NCBI GenBank assembly: GCA_963821345.1
Contig: CAWGDM010000001.1
Span: 806,001 to 870,000 of the forward strand
DNA from: WHSW01 sp963821345
Lineage (GTDB): Bacteria > Actinomycetota > Thermoleophilia > Solirubrobacterales > 70-9
Direction of reading: 5' to 3'
DNA length: 64,000 nucleotides
In this document: one piece after another, positions 34,486-42,139 of the stretch
Numbering within the stretch: the stretch's first letter is position 1
Layout: each line of letters starts with the position of its first letter
The notes under the pieces: model-generated
Database searches by the model: none
What the model saw: the letters and a program-made list of their open reading frames with translations, nothing else
Told to the model about the DNA's origin: nothing
Made by a program: the position numbers and the translations under genes

Positions 34486-35631
34486 ATGGATCTACTCGAA
34501 TACCAGGGCAAGCAGCTTTTCGCCAAGCACGGCCTCCCCGTCCCGGAGGGTCGTCACGCGGCCACCGTCGACGACGCGGTCGCCGCCGCTAACCAGATCG
34601 GCTACCCCTGCGTGGTCAAGGCGCAGGTCGCGATCGGCAAGCGCGGCAAGGCCGGCGGGATCAAGGTCGCCAAGGACGAGGCTGAAGCGCGCCAGCACTC
34701 CGAGGCGATCCTCGGCATGGACATCCGCGGGTTCACCGTCCACGACCTGTGGATCGAGCAGGCATCCGAGATCGAGGCCGAGTACTACGCCTCGATCATC
34801 CTCGACCGCGGCGCGAAAAAGCTGATGGTGATGCTCTCGCGGATGGGCGGCATGGACGTCGAGGAGATGGCCGAGACCGACCCCGATGCGCTGATCCAGC
34901 GACACGTCGAGCCAGGCACCGAACTGACCAGAGATGCCGCCCGTGAGATCGCCGTCGACGCGGGGATCGACGACGACGTCACCGACCAGGTCGCCGAGGT
35001 CCTGGTGATGCTGTGCGAGCTGGCGAAGGCCGAGGACGCGACCCTGATCGAGGTCAACCCGCTGATCGTCACCGCCGACCGCAAGGTCGTCCTGCTGGAT
35101 TCGAAGACGACGATCGACGGCAACGCGATGTTCCGCCATCCCGAGCTCGCCGAGCTGACCGACAAGTCGGCCGAGGACCCCCAGGAGGCGATGGCGAAGG
35201 AGAAGGGCCTCACCTACGTGAAGCTCGGCGGCAACGTCGGGATCCTTGCCAACGGCGCCGGGCTGTGCATGTCGACGCTCGACGTCGTCGCCCAGGCCGG
35301 CGGCGAGCCCGCCAACTTCCTCGACGCCGGCGGCGGGTCGAAGGCCGAAGCAATCGTGGCCGCGTTGGAGGTCATCACCTCGGACGCGAACGTGAGCGCG
35401 ATCCTGTTCAACATCTTCGGCGGGATCACCCGCTGCGACGAGATCGCGAAAGGGATCATCGAGGCATCGAGGCAGATCAACATCCAGGTGCCGCTGGTCG
35501 TCCGCCTCGACGGCACCAACTCCGAGGAGGGGCTGGGGATCCTGGCCGAGGCAGAGCTGGGCAATCTGCACGTCGAGACGACCATGCTCGGGGCGGCCGA
35601 GGCGGTCGTCGAATTGGCGGGGAAGGCGTAG
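34486..35631 (+). CDS. sucC: Succinate-CoA ligase (ADP-forming) beta subunit
   Basis: TCA-cycle subunit that binds nucleotide and succinate. The ATP-grasp N-terminus MDLLEYQGKQLFAKHGLPVP, the VKAQVAIGKRGKAGGIK loop and AEYYASIILDR are present. So are EVNPLIVTADRKVVLLDSKT and NGAGLCMSTLDVV. The 381-residue length is normal. The sucD gene follows 2 nt after the stop. Most members make ATP; GTP use cannot be excluded from sequence alone. Confidence 0.97.
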   Translation: MDLLEYQGKQLFAKHGLPVPEGRHAATVDDAVAAANQIGYPCVVKAQVAIGKRGKAGGIKVAKDEAEARQHSEAILGMDIRGFTVHDLWIEQASEIEAEYYASIILDRGAKKLMVMLSRMGGMDVEEMAETDPDALIQRHVEPGTELTRDAAREIAVDAGIDDDVTDQVAEVLVMLCELAKAEDATLIEVNPLIVTADRKVVLLDSKTTIDGNAMFRHPELAELTDKSAEDPQEAMAKEKGLTYVKLGGNVGILANGAGLCMSTLDVVAQAGGEPANFLDAGGGSKAEAIVAALEVITSDANVSAILFNIFGGITRCDEIAKGIIEASRQINIQVPLVVRLDGTNSEEGLGILAEAELGNLHVETTMLGAAEAVVELAGKA

Positions 35632-35633
35632 CG

Positions 35634-36503
35634 ATGGCGATCGTCGTCGACTCCGCGACCAAGCTCGTGGTCAGCGGCCTGACCGGCCGCGAGGGCACCT
35701 TCCACGGGATGCGAAATCGCGACTACGGCACCGACCTGGTCGCCGGTGTCACCCCGGGCAAGGGCGGCCAGGACGTCGAAGGGGTGCCGATCTTCGACAC
35801 GATCGCCGAGGCGGTCTCTGAGCGCGGCGCCAACACCTCGATGATCTTCGTCCCGGCGCGCTTCGCCGCCGCGGCGATCGACGAGGCGATCGACGCCGGG
35901 GTCGGCACGGTAATCGCGATCACCGAGGGGATCCCGGTGTTCGACATGATGCCTCTGTACTGGAAGGCTCGCGCGGCGGGCGTGCGGCTGATCGGCCCCA
36001 ACTGCCCGGGGGTGCTGTCGCCGGGCAAGGCCAACGTCGGGATCATTCCGGCGCAGTTCTTCGACGCCGGCAAGATCGGTGTGGTCTCGAAGTCGGGGAC
36101 GCTCACGTACCAGATCGGCAACGAGCTCAAGCAGGCGGGGATGGGCAACTCCTCGATCGTCGGGATCGGCGGCGACCCGATCGTCGGGTCCGACTTCATC
36201 GACGTCCTCACCCTGTTCGAGGAAGACCCCGAGACCGAGATGATCGTCATGGTCGGCGAGATCGGCGGCGACGCCGAGGAACGGGCAGCGGACTTCATCG
36301 CCGAGTCGATCTCCAAGCCCGTGGTCGGTTACATAGCCGGCTTCACCGCTCCTCCCGGCAAGCAGATGGGCCACGCCGGGGCGATCATCTCCGGCTCCTC
36401 CGGGACCGCCGAGGCGAAGAAGGAAGCGCTCGAGGCGAAGGGCGTGCGCGTCGGCAAGAGCCCGACCGAGGCCGCCCGGCTTGCGGTCGAGGCGATGAGC
36501 TAG
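35634..36503 (+). CDS. sucD: Succinate-CoA ligase alpha subunit
   Basis: Binds CoA and carries the phosphohistidine intermediate. The CoA site VSGLTGREGTFHGMRNRDYG, the LIGPNCPGVLSPGKANVGII block and the active-site His in MGHAGAIISGSSGTAEAKK are intact. At 289 residues it is full length. Together with sucC it forms the heterodimer converting succinyl-CoA to succinate with substrate-level phosphorylation. Confidence 0.97.
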   Translation: MAIVVDSATKLVVSGLTGREGTFHGMRNRDYGTDLVAGVTPGKGGQDVEGVPIFDTIAEAVSERGANTSMIFVPARFAAAAIDEAIDAGVGTVIAITEGIPVFDMMPLYWKARAAGVRLIGPNCPGVLSPGKANVGIIPAQFFDAGKIGVVSKSGTLTYQIGNELKQAGMGNSSIVGIGGDPIVGSDFIDVLTLFEEDPETEMIVMVGEIGGDAEERAADFIAESISKPVVGYIAGFTAPPGKQMGHAGAIISGSSGTAEAKKEALEAKGVRVGKSPTEAARLAVEAMS

Positions 36504-36593
36504 CGCAAATCGGCTTCCGAGTTCGGCGAGATTGGTTAGGGTGAGCTCACCGCTCAGGTGGGGGCCCCTGACGGATCCCAGTTCCACAACCCC

Positions 36594-36599
36594 AAGGAG
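36594..36599 (+). promoter_or_regulatory. Strong ribosome-binding site AAGGAG
   Basis: AAGGAG lies 5 nt before the ATG at 36605. It stands out because most neighbouring genes have no Shine-Dalgarno sequence, and suggests high translation of the secreted barrel protein. Confidence 0.7.
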
Positions 36600-36604
36600 T
36601 ACAG

Positions 36605-37021
36605 ATGCGCAAGTTCGCACTCCTGGCGATCGTCGGGGTCGTCGCGCTGGCCGCGTTCGCCAGCATCGCTTCGGCGCGGATCGATCACCACTTCACGGTG
36701 GTCACCAGGAACATCTCCGGCCATCAGACGAGCGACGGCGGCTTCGCCTTCCACCAGGCGCTGTTCTCGACGTTCAACCGCAGCAACCAGGTCGGTAACG
36801 ACCGGGTTCGCTGTCGCCCGACCGCGCAGCGCAAGCTCAAGTGCAAGGGCTACATCCACCTCAACGGCGAGGTTGGTGGCGCCGGCTTCCTGCGCATCAA
36901 CGGCAATTTCGGCCACGGTGACAAGCGGCTGAACATCACCGCCGGCACCGGGCAGTTCGCGGGAGCCGCGGGCAAGCTCGTCGTCCACGGGCATTTCCTG
37001 CACATCTCGCTGGTCCGCTAG
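36605..37021 (+). CDS. Secreted dirigent/allene-oxide-cyclase-like beta-barrel protein
   Basis: A signal peptide (FALLAIVGVVALAAFASIASA) precedes about 115 residues of beta-rich sequence. GDKRLNITAGTGQFAGAAGK followed by LVVHGHF resembles the closing strands of dirigent-like or AOC-barrel proteins in Actinomycetota. Two cysteines (RCRPTAQRKLKCKG) may form a disulfide. Ligand or reaction unknown. Its stop shares CTAG with the stop of the convergent inositol phosphatase gene. Confidence 0.72.
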   Translation: MRKFALLAIVGVVALAAFASIASARIDHHFTVVTRNISGHQTSDGGFAFHQALFSTFNRSNQVGNDRVRCRPTAQRKLKCKGYIHLNGEVGGAGFLRINGNFGHGDKRLNITAGTGQFAGAAGKLVVHGHFLHISLVR

Positions 37022-37788
37022 GAGGACGCCGAGGCGATCGCGGCGCTGAAGGCCTCGTACAGGGCCGGAGGCGCCGCGATCACCGTCCCGTCGCCGAGGC
37101 CGCCGACCGTGGCCCCGGCCTCGGCGGCGATCAGCGCTCCGGCGGCCAGGTCCCAGTGGTTGAGGCCGCGCTCGTAGTAGGCGTCCAGCCGCCCGCAGGC
37201 GACCCAGCAGAGGTCGACCGCGGCCGCGCCCATCCGGCGGATGTCGCGGATCGATCCGATCAGCCCGGCCAGCAGCTCCGCCTGCGACGTGCGGACGGCG
37301 GGCTGGTAGCCGAAGCCGGTCGCGACCAGGGCCGACGCGAGCTCGGTTTCGTCCGAGACGGTGATCGCGACGCCGTTACGGGTCGCCCCGCGGCCGCGGA
37401 CGGCAGCAAAGCGGTCGCGGTGAAGGGGATCGTGGACGACCCCGACCGCGACCTCGCCGTCCACCTCGGCGGCGATCGAGATCGCATACCCGGGGATGCC
37501 GTAGAGGTAGTTGGTGGTCCCGTCGATCGGGTCGATCACCCAGCGCACGCCGGTGGTCGCCGCGGCGCTCGCCCCCTCCTCGGAGAGGATCCCGTCGCCG
37601 GGCCGGGAGGCGTGGATCCCGTCGACGATCAGCCGCTCGCAGGCCTCGTCGACCTCGCTGACCATGTCGGTGGCGCTCGACTTGGTCCGCACCTTGGTCC
37701 GCGGCTCGTCCAGTCGCTCGAGCGAGAGCGCCGCCGCGTCGGCGGCCAGGCGCTCGGCAAGATCGGCGAGCGGGCCGAGGTCAGTCAC
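37018..37788 (-). CDS. suhB: Inositol-1-monophosphatase family protein
   Basis: Mg-dependent phosphatase of the IMPase/FBPase fold: motif A in ATDMVSEVDEACE and GILSEEGASA, motif B WVIDPIDGTTNYLYGIPG, and C-terminal GLNHWDLAAGALIAAEAG. It may dephosphorylate inositol phosphate for phosphatidylinositol or mycothiol-like compounds, or act on histidinol phosphate. GTG start at 37788, overlapping the stop of the upstream SnoaL-like gene by 4 nt. 256 residues. Confidence 0.9.
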   Translation of the reverse strand: MTDLGPLADLAERLAADAAALSLERLDEPRTKVRTKSSATDMVSEVDEACERLIVDGIHASRPGDGILSEEGASAAATTGVRWVIDPIDGTTNYLYGIPGYAISIAAEVDGEVAVGVVHDPLHRDRFAAVRGRGATRNGVAITVSDETELASALVATGFGYQPAVRTSQAELLAGLIGSIRDIRRMGAAAVDLCWVACGRLDAYYERGLNHWDLAAGALIAAEAGATVGGLGDGTVIAAPPALYEAFSAAIASASS

Positions 37789-38198
37789 TCGAAGTCCCGC
37801 GGGTCGAGCCCGGATTCCCGCCATGCCCGGGCTCGGTCGACGTAGTTCTCGCAGCGCACCGCGAGCCCGTCGCTGATCCGCCAGACCTGATCCCACGTGC
37901 CCTCGACCGGGACGCCGCTGCCCTGCCCGCGGGCTGCCATGTGGCCGAGCATCAGGACGACGTCGCCGCCGTCGATCCAGCGCTCGGGCTCGATCCGGAA
38001 CTCCGCCCAGTGGTCCTCGACCACGGCGGTCCAAAACGAGAGCACCTCCTCGCGGCCACGGAAGACCCGGCCGTCGGGCACTGCGCTCGAGGTGTCCCAT
38101 TCGATCTCGGGGGACAGGTGGGACAGCGACCGTTCGAACTCGCCGTCGCCGAAGAGCTCGAACCCGGTCCGGATCTCTCTCAGATGCTCGGACTCCAC
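37785..38198 (-). CDS. SnoaL-like (NTF2 fold) protein
   Basis: A 137-residue NTF2-like domain. LREIRTGFELFGDGEFERSL, LSPEIEWDTSSAVPDGRVFRG and YVDRARAWRESGL follow the usual helix-helix-sheet order of SnoaL-like polyketide-cyclase relatives. It starts at GTG (38198) 6 nt after a minus-strand GATAAT box, and is transcribed with suhB. A second relative is encoded in the tRNA-Phe insertion at 44884. Function unknown. Confidence 0.8.
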   Translation of the reverse strand: MESEHLREIRTGFELFGDGEFERSLSHLSPEIEWDTSSAVPDGRVFRGREEVLSFWTAVVEDHWAEFRIEPERWIDGGDVVLMLGHMAARGQGSGVPVEGTWDQVWRISDGLAVRCENYVDRARAWRESGLDPRDFE

Positions 38199-38228
38199 GG
38201 CCGCATTATCGGCGGTATCTTCGAAGGG
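38199..38228. promoter_or_regulatory. 30-bp bidirectional promoter
   Basis: Between two divergent start codons lie GATAAT on the minus strand (38205-38210, 6 nt before the GTG) and TATCTT on the plus strand (38216-38221, 7 nt before the ATG). Both would give leaderless transcripts. Any -35 contacts must fall inside the opposite gene. Confidence 0.55.
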
Positions 38229-39347
38229 ATGGCCTCCGACACGATCAGCTTCGCCCGCGGTGCCCCGAGCGCCGACATCCTGCCCGTCGACGCGGTCCGC
38301 GAGGCGACCGCCAAGTCGCTCGAGTCCGACTGGGAGCGCGCGCTCTCCTACGGCACCGGGATCGGCCACCCCGGGCTCTGCGAGTGGGTGGCGCGCGAAT
38401 TCCACGGGATCGAGCCCGAGCAGGTGATGTTCACCAACGGGTCGATGGAGGCGGCGGCGTTGCTGTTCCGCTACCTGATCGAGCCCGGCGACCGGGTGAT
38501 CGTCGAGCAGCCGTCCTACGACCGCACCCTGCTGCTGCTCGGTCGCACCGGGGCCGAGATCGTCGGCGTGCCGCTGGAATCCGATGGGCTCGAGATCGCC
38601 GCCTTCGAGGCGGCGCTCGAGGGCGGGCCGGTGAAGCTCGCCCACGTGATCCCGAACTTCCACAACCCGGCCGGCTGCACGCTGTCGGCGGCCAAGCGCG
38701 AGCGCCTGGTCGAGCTCGCCGCCGAGCGCGACTTCTGGATCTTCGAGGACGACCCCTACCGGCTGGTCGCCTTCGACGAGTTCGAGGGCAACGGCGAGCT
38801 GCCGCCGACGATGCTGTCCACGGATGCGTCGGGTCACGTGATCCATGCCTCGTCGTTTTCGAAGACGGTCAGCCCCGGGGTCCGGGTCGGCTATCTCGCC
38901 GGCCCCGCCGAGCAGATCCAGACGCTCGCCAAGCGCGGCTCCGAGCACTACATCTCGCCCAACATGCTGGCCGAGTCGATGGTCCTCGAGCTCTGCCGCT
39001 CGGGCGCCCTGGCGAAGAACATCGAGTTCGTCAACGGCGCCCTGGCCGAGCGCCGCGACGCGCTGGTCGAGGCGCTGGGCGATCAGATTCCCGAGGCCGA
39101 GTTCGTCGTCCCCGGCGGCGGCTACTTCCTCTGGATCGACCTGCCGGACGAGTACGACACGGTCGCCGCGCTGGAGGCCGCCAAGGGTGAGGGCGTCGCC
39201 TTCGTCGCCGGGCCCGACTTCATGCTCGAGGGCGGGCGATCGAGTCTGCGGCTCTCGTTCGCGAGCGTCCCGGCCGACCGGGTCGCCGAGGGCGTCGGCC
39301 GTCTGGTCGCGGCGCTGAACTCGGTCCGCACCACCAGCCCCGCCTGA
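38229..39347 (+). CDS. PLP-dependent aminotransferase, class I/II (2-aminoadipate/MocR-like)
   Basis: Fold-type I aminotransferase without a DNA-binding domain. SYGTGIGHPGLCEWVA, NGSMEAAALLFRYLIEPGD, PNFHNPAGCTLS, FEDDPYRLV and the PLP lysine in HASSFSKTVSPGVRVGYLAG correspond to the LysN/2-aminoadipate aminotransferase group. It transaminates an aromatic, branched or aminoadipate-type amino acid. 372 residues from ATG 38229. Confidence 0.9.
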   Translation: MASDTISFARGAPSADILPVDAVREATAKSLESDWERALSYGTGIGHPGLCEWVAREFHGIEPEQVMFTNGSMEAAALLFRYLIEPGDRVIVEQPSYDRTLLLLGRTGAEIVGVPLESDGLEIAAFEAALEGGPVKLAHVIPNFHNPAGCTLSAAKRERLVELAAERDFWIFEDDPYRLVAFDEFEGNGELPPTMLSTDASGHVIHASSFSKTVSPGVRVGYLAGPAEQIQTLAKRGSEHYISPNMLAESMVLELCRSGALAKNIEFVNGALAERRDALVEALGDQIPEAEFVVPGGGYFLWIDLPDEYDTVAALEAAKGEGVAFVAGPDFMLEGGRSSLRLSFASVPADRVAEGVGRLVAALNSVRTTSPA

Positions 39348-39362
39348 GCCTGCAACCTATTG

Positions 39363-39379
39363 CCCACCAAAATGGTGGG
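39363..39379. repeat. Perfect 17-bp inverted repeat CCCACCA-AAA-TGGTGGG
   Basis: Seven-base arms around AAA, between the aminotransferase stop and the small gene at 39472, with no T-run after it. Position and symmetry suggest an operator for a dimeric regulator. A weak terminator stem is the alternative. Confidence 0.5.
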
Positions 39380-39471
39380 GAAACATGTTAGGCTGCGTTT
39401 ACGAGTTCGGAACAAACTCGAGCCCCCGAGGGTCCAACCTTGGGAACGACGACGACGAGGAGGGTGGCTAG

Positions 39472-39699
39472 GTGAGTCCGGTACAGATCATCGAAGGAAG
39501 CAGGCAGCTGGACCCGGTGGGGGAGCGCAACCTCGCCGAACGCCGGTTCGCCGCCCTCGCGGCGGCGGTCCGTGAGCACGAGGCGAACGTCCGCAGGCGT
39601 GAGTTTCAGATGCGCCCCCAAGACCAGGCGCTCTACCGGCGGCTGCGTCAGATCTGCGACGTGTACGAGGCCCGGCCGCAGCGCCGCGAGACCGCCTGA
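39472..39699 (+). CDS. Small charged helical protein (unknown)
   Basis: 75 residues, rich in Arg, Glu and Gln, predicted to be all-helical (NLAERRFAALAAAVREHEAN). No membrane segment or cysteine cluster. The GTG start has a Shine-Dalgarno-like GGAGGG 7 nt upstream (39459-39464). It converges with the DtxR-type regulator gene, and a 17-bp palindrome lies about 90 nt upstream. The family was not recognised. Confidence 0.6.
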   Translation: MSPVQIIEGSRQLDPVGERNLAERRFAALAAAVREHEANVRRREFQMRPQDQALYRRLRQICDVYEARPQRRETA

Positions 39700-39714
39700 G
39701 CTAGCGCCTCTGCG

Positions 39715-40423
39715 TCAGCGCCCGTAGCGATCCGCGGACAGGACGAGCGCATCGGGTAGCGGCGCGCGCGGCTCCGGAGCCGGCTCGGCGCGCACCGAGA
39801 CCGTCTCGGCGACGCTGCGCGAGACCGCGTGGCGACCGTCGTCGGAGACGAGGATCACCTCGTCGTCGTCCGAGCTCTCGAGCTTGCCGTCGAGCCCCGG
39901 GTGCAGGCCGCTCTGCTTCAGGTAGTGGAGCAGCTCCTCGGCCTCGTTCTCGAACCGCAGCACGGTGACGTCCGCCCCGGGCGCGACGTCGGCGAGCAGG
40001 ACGCCGTCCTCGCGCGCGCCCTCGACGATCGGGTGGCCGTGGGGACAGGTCTTGGCGTCGCCGATCGCCGCCAGCATCCGCTCCTCGAGCACCGGCGACA
40101 TCGCGTGCTCGAGCCGCTCCGCTTCCTCGTGGACCTCGTCCCAGGGGATCCCGAGGACGTCGGTGAGGAAGCGCTCGATCAGCCGATGACGGCGGACGAT
40201 CGCCTGCGCGTGCTCGCGCCCGTCCTGCGGTGAAACCGAGCGACTTGTCGTCGGCGCGGCTGACGTAGCCGTCACGCTCCAGGCGGCCGACCATCTCGTG
40301 CACGGTCGGCGGCGAGAGCTGCATCGCCCGGGCGATGTTGGCCCCCGTGATCGGCAGTCCGGCCTCCTCGAGCCAGAACATGATCTGGAGGTACTCCTCC
40401 TCGGCAACGGTCGCGTCGGCCAT
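39715..40423 (-). CDS. DtxR/MntR-family metal-dependent regulator, frameshifted
   Basis: The N-terminal winged helix (EEEYLQIMFWLEEAGLPITG followed by ANIARAMQLSPPTVHEMV) matches the DtxR family. A dimerisation/metal domain follows (IERFLTDVLGIPWDEVHEEA; MLAAIGDAKTCPHGHP), then a C-terminal FeoA/SH3-like domain (LADVAPGADVTVLRFENE). It would sense Fe(II) or Mn(II) and repress uptake genes. One extra base near 40233 breaks the frame between SLGFTA and DGREHAQAIVRRH. Span 3n+1; repaired length 235 residues. Confidence 0.87.
39955..39994 (+). repeat. 40-nt exact repeat, copy 1
   Basis: Forty bases beginning ccgcagcacggtgacgtccg are identical to 51830-51869, nearly 12 kb away. This copy lies within the FeoA-like domain of the DtxR-type gene (coding DVAPGADVTVLR on the minus strand). 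Confidence 0.85.
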
Positions 40424-40459
40424 CGCGACCGATGTTAGCCCCGTGCCCCGCGGCGCCGC

Positions 40460-41272
40460 TCAGCGCGTCGCCAGGGTCGAGATCACGGCCTCGTAGAAGC
40501 CGTCGCCCATCTCGCCCTCGGTGACCGTGACGTTGTCGAACCGCGACAGCGCGGCGCGCATCTCCTCGTCGCGCCCGGGGCCGTTGGCGACCGCGAAGAA
40601 GCGCCCGACCGCGGCCGCCGACTCGAGGTCCTCGATCGAGTCACCGATCGCGATGCAGTCCTGCGGCGCGTAGCCCCGCGCGCCGATGTGGAAGGCGACA
40701 CCCTTCGCCTTGCTCGCCCCGCCGGGGACCAGGTGATACGCGTGGACGGTTCCCTCGACCGCCTCCATCCGGCGCCCGATCGCGCCGTTGTCGAGAAACC
40801 GAAGGTCTGAGTGTCCGGCGTCGCGGATCAGCTCGTTGGCCACGGCGACGTCGACCCTGCCGCGCATCAGCAGCGACAGCTCGCGCCCCGTGTGCCACGG
40901 CGAGTGCCATTCGAGCCGACCCTCGAAATGGTCGAACAGCATCTGCGGGACGCCGGCGGCGATCAGCCGCTCGGCCGGGACGCCGTCGTCGTTCGGGACC
41001 CAGTCGCCGGTCAGGTAGGTGCGCTCCTCGTCGATCGTCACCCCGCAGCCGGCCTCGTAGATGTAGGAGGTCTGGCCGAGCAGCCGCGCGTCGGAGCGCA
41101 CGGTCGACTCGCGGCGCCCGGACATGATCACGACCTCGACCCCGGCCCGATGACACGCCTCCAGCGCGCGCGCCGGCGCGATCGAGAAGTTCTCCTGGGA
41201 GTCGCGAAACAAAGCTCCGCGCGGTCCGAGGAGCGTGCCGTCGAGGTCGGTGTAGACGCAGCTCAGTGCCAT
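40460..41272 (-). CDS. HAD superfamily IIB hydrolase (Cof/sugar-phosphatase type)
   Basis: Motif I VYTDLDGTLLG, motif II VIMSGRRES, the cap region in the middle, a Lys in GGASKAKGVAFH, and motif IV IAIGDSIEDLESAAAVG define a type-IIB HAD phosphatase. Relatives dephosphorylate sugar phosphates such as mannosyl-3-phosphoglycerate or sucrose phosphate. 270 residues, apparently intact. It diverges from the DHPS-like gene across only 23 bp. Confidence 0.88.
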   Translation of the reverse strand: MALSCVYTDLDGTLLGPRGALFRDSQENFSIAPARALEACHRAGVEVVIMSGRRESTVRSDARLLGQTSYIYEAGCGVTIDEERTYLTGDWVPNDDGVPAERLIAAGVPQMLFDHFEGRLEWHSPWHTGRELSLLMRGRVDVAVANELIRDAGHSDLRFLDNGAIGRRMEAVEGTVHAYHLVPGGASKAKGVAFHIGARGYAPQDCIAIGDSIEDLESAAAVGRFFAVANGPGRDEEMRAALSRFDNVTVTEGEMGDGFYEAVISTLATR

Positions 41273-41295
41273 CGGGGCGACTAACTTAGACGCAC
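41273..41295. promoter_or_regulatory. 23-bp bidirectional promoter with palindromic -10 core
   Basis: The sequence CTAACTTAG (41281-41289) is a perfect palindrome. It gives TAACTT 8 nt before the plus-strand GTG and TAAGTT about 10 nt before the minus-strand ATG. One element could serve both leaderless divergent genes. Confidence 0.55.
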
Positions 41296-42139
41296 GTGAG
41301 CAGTTGGCGAATTTCCGACCGGACGCTCGAGTTCGGCCCGCCGTTGGCCGCCGGGATCGTCAACGTCACCGACGACTCGTTCTACGCCGGCGCGCGCAGC
41401 GGCACCCCCGAGCGGGCGCTGGCCGACGGGCTCGCCCTGGTCGAGGCCGGCTTCGACCTGATCGACGTCGGCGCCGTCGCCGCGCGCAGCGGGCCGCCGG
41501 TCGACCCCGCCGCGGAGGCTCAGCGCCTGGTCCCCGCGGTCGAGCGGCTGGCCGCCGAGTCCGGCGTCCCGGTGCTCGCCGACACCTTCTCGCCCGCGGT
41601 CGCGGCGCGGGCGATCGACGCCGGGGCGGCGGCGATCAACGACATCGGCGGCGGCGACCCCGAGATGCTCGAGCTGATCGCCGAGCGCGGCTGTGGCTAC
41701 GTGCTCATGCACATCGAGGGCCCGCCGCGGGTCGACCGCCCGGCGCCCGGCTACGCCGACGTCGTCGAGCACCTGCTCGAGTGGTTCGCGGGCCGAATCG
41801 AACGCGCGACGCGCGCTCGGCGTCGAGCCGGAGCAGATCGCGCTCGACCCCGGGCTCGACTTCGACCTGACCACCGACGACGACCTGCAGATCCTCCGTC
41901 GCCTCGGCGAGCTGCGCGAGCTCGGCCGGCCGCTGTTCGTCGCCCTCTCGCGCAAGGACTTCCTCGGCGCGATCGCCGCCGGCTCGTGGGATCGGCGCCT
42001 CGATGCGACCGAGCGAGGCCCGGCGACCCTGGCGGCGACGGCGCTCGCGGTCGCCGCCGGGGCGGAGATGATCCGCATCCACGACGTCGAGGCGCTCGAC
42101 GCGGTCCGCGTCGCGTCAGCGATCGCGGAAACCCGATGA
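41296..42139 (+). CDS. Dihydropteroate synthase-like protein, divergent and frameshifted
   Basis: A TIM-barrel protein aligned by motif to DHPS: GIVNVTDDSFYAG, VLADTFSPAVAARAI, INDIGGG, LMHIEGPP, LDPGLDFD, FVALSRKDFLGAI and MIRIHDVEALDAV. The usual GESTRPG loop reads GAVAARSGPPV, and GFGKT reads DFDLT, so a lysine important for pterin binding in known DHPS is absent. It may be a FolP2-like paralogue rather than true DHPS. One extra base near 41811 breaks the frame. Span 3n+1; 280 residues after repair. Its stop overlaps the helicase ATG by 3 nt. Confidence 0.78.
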
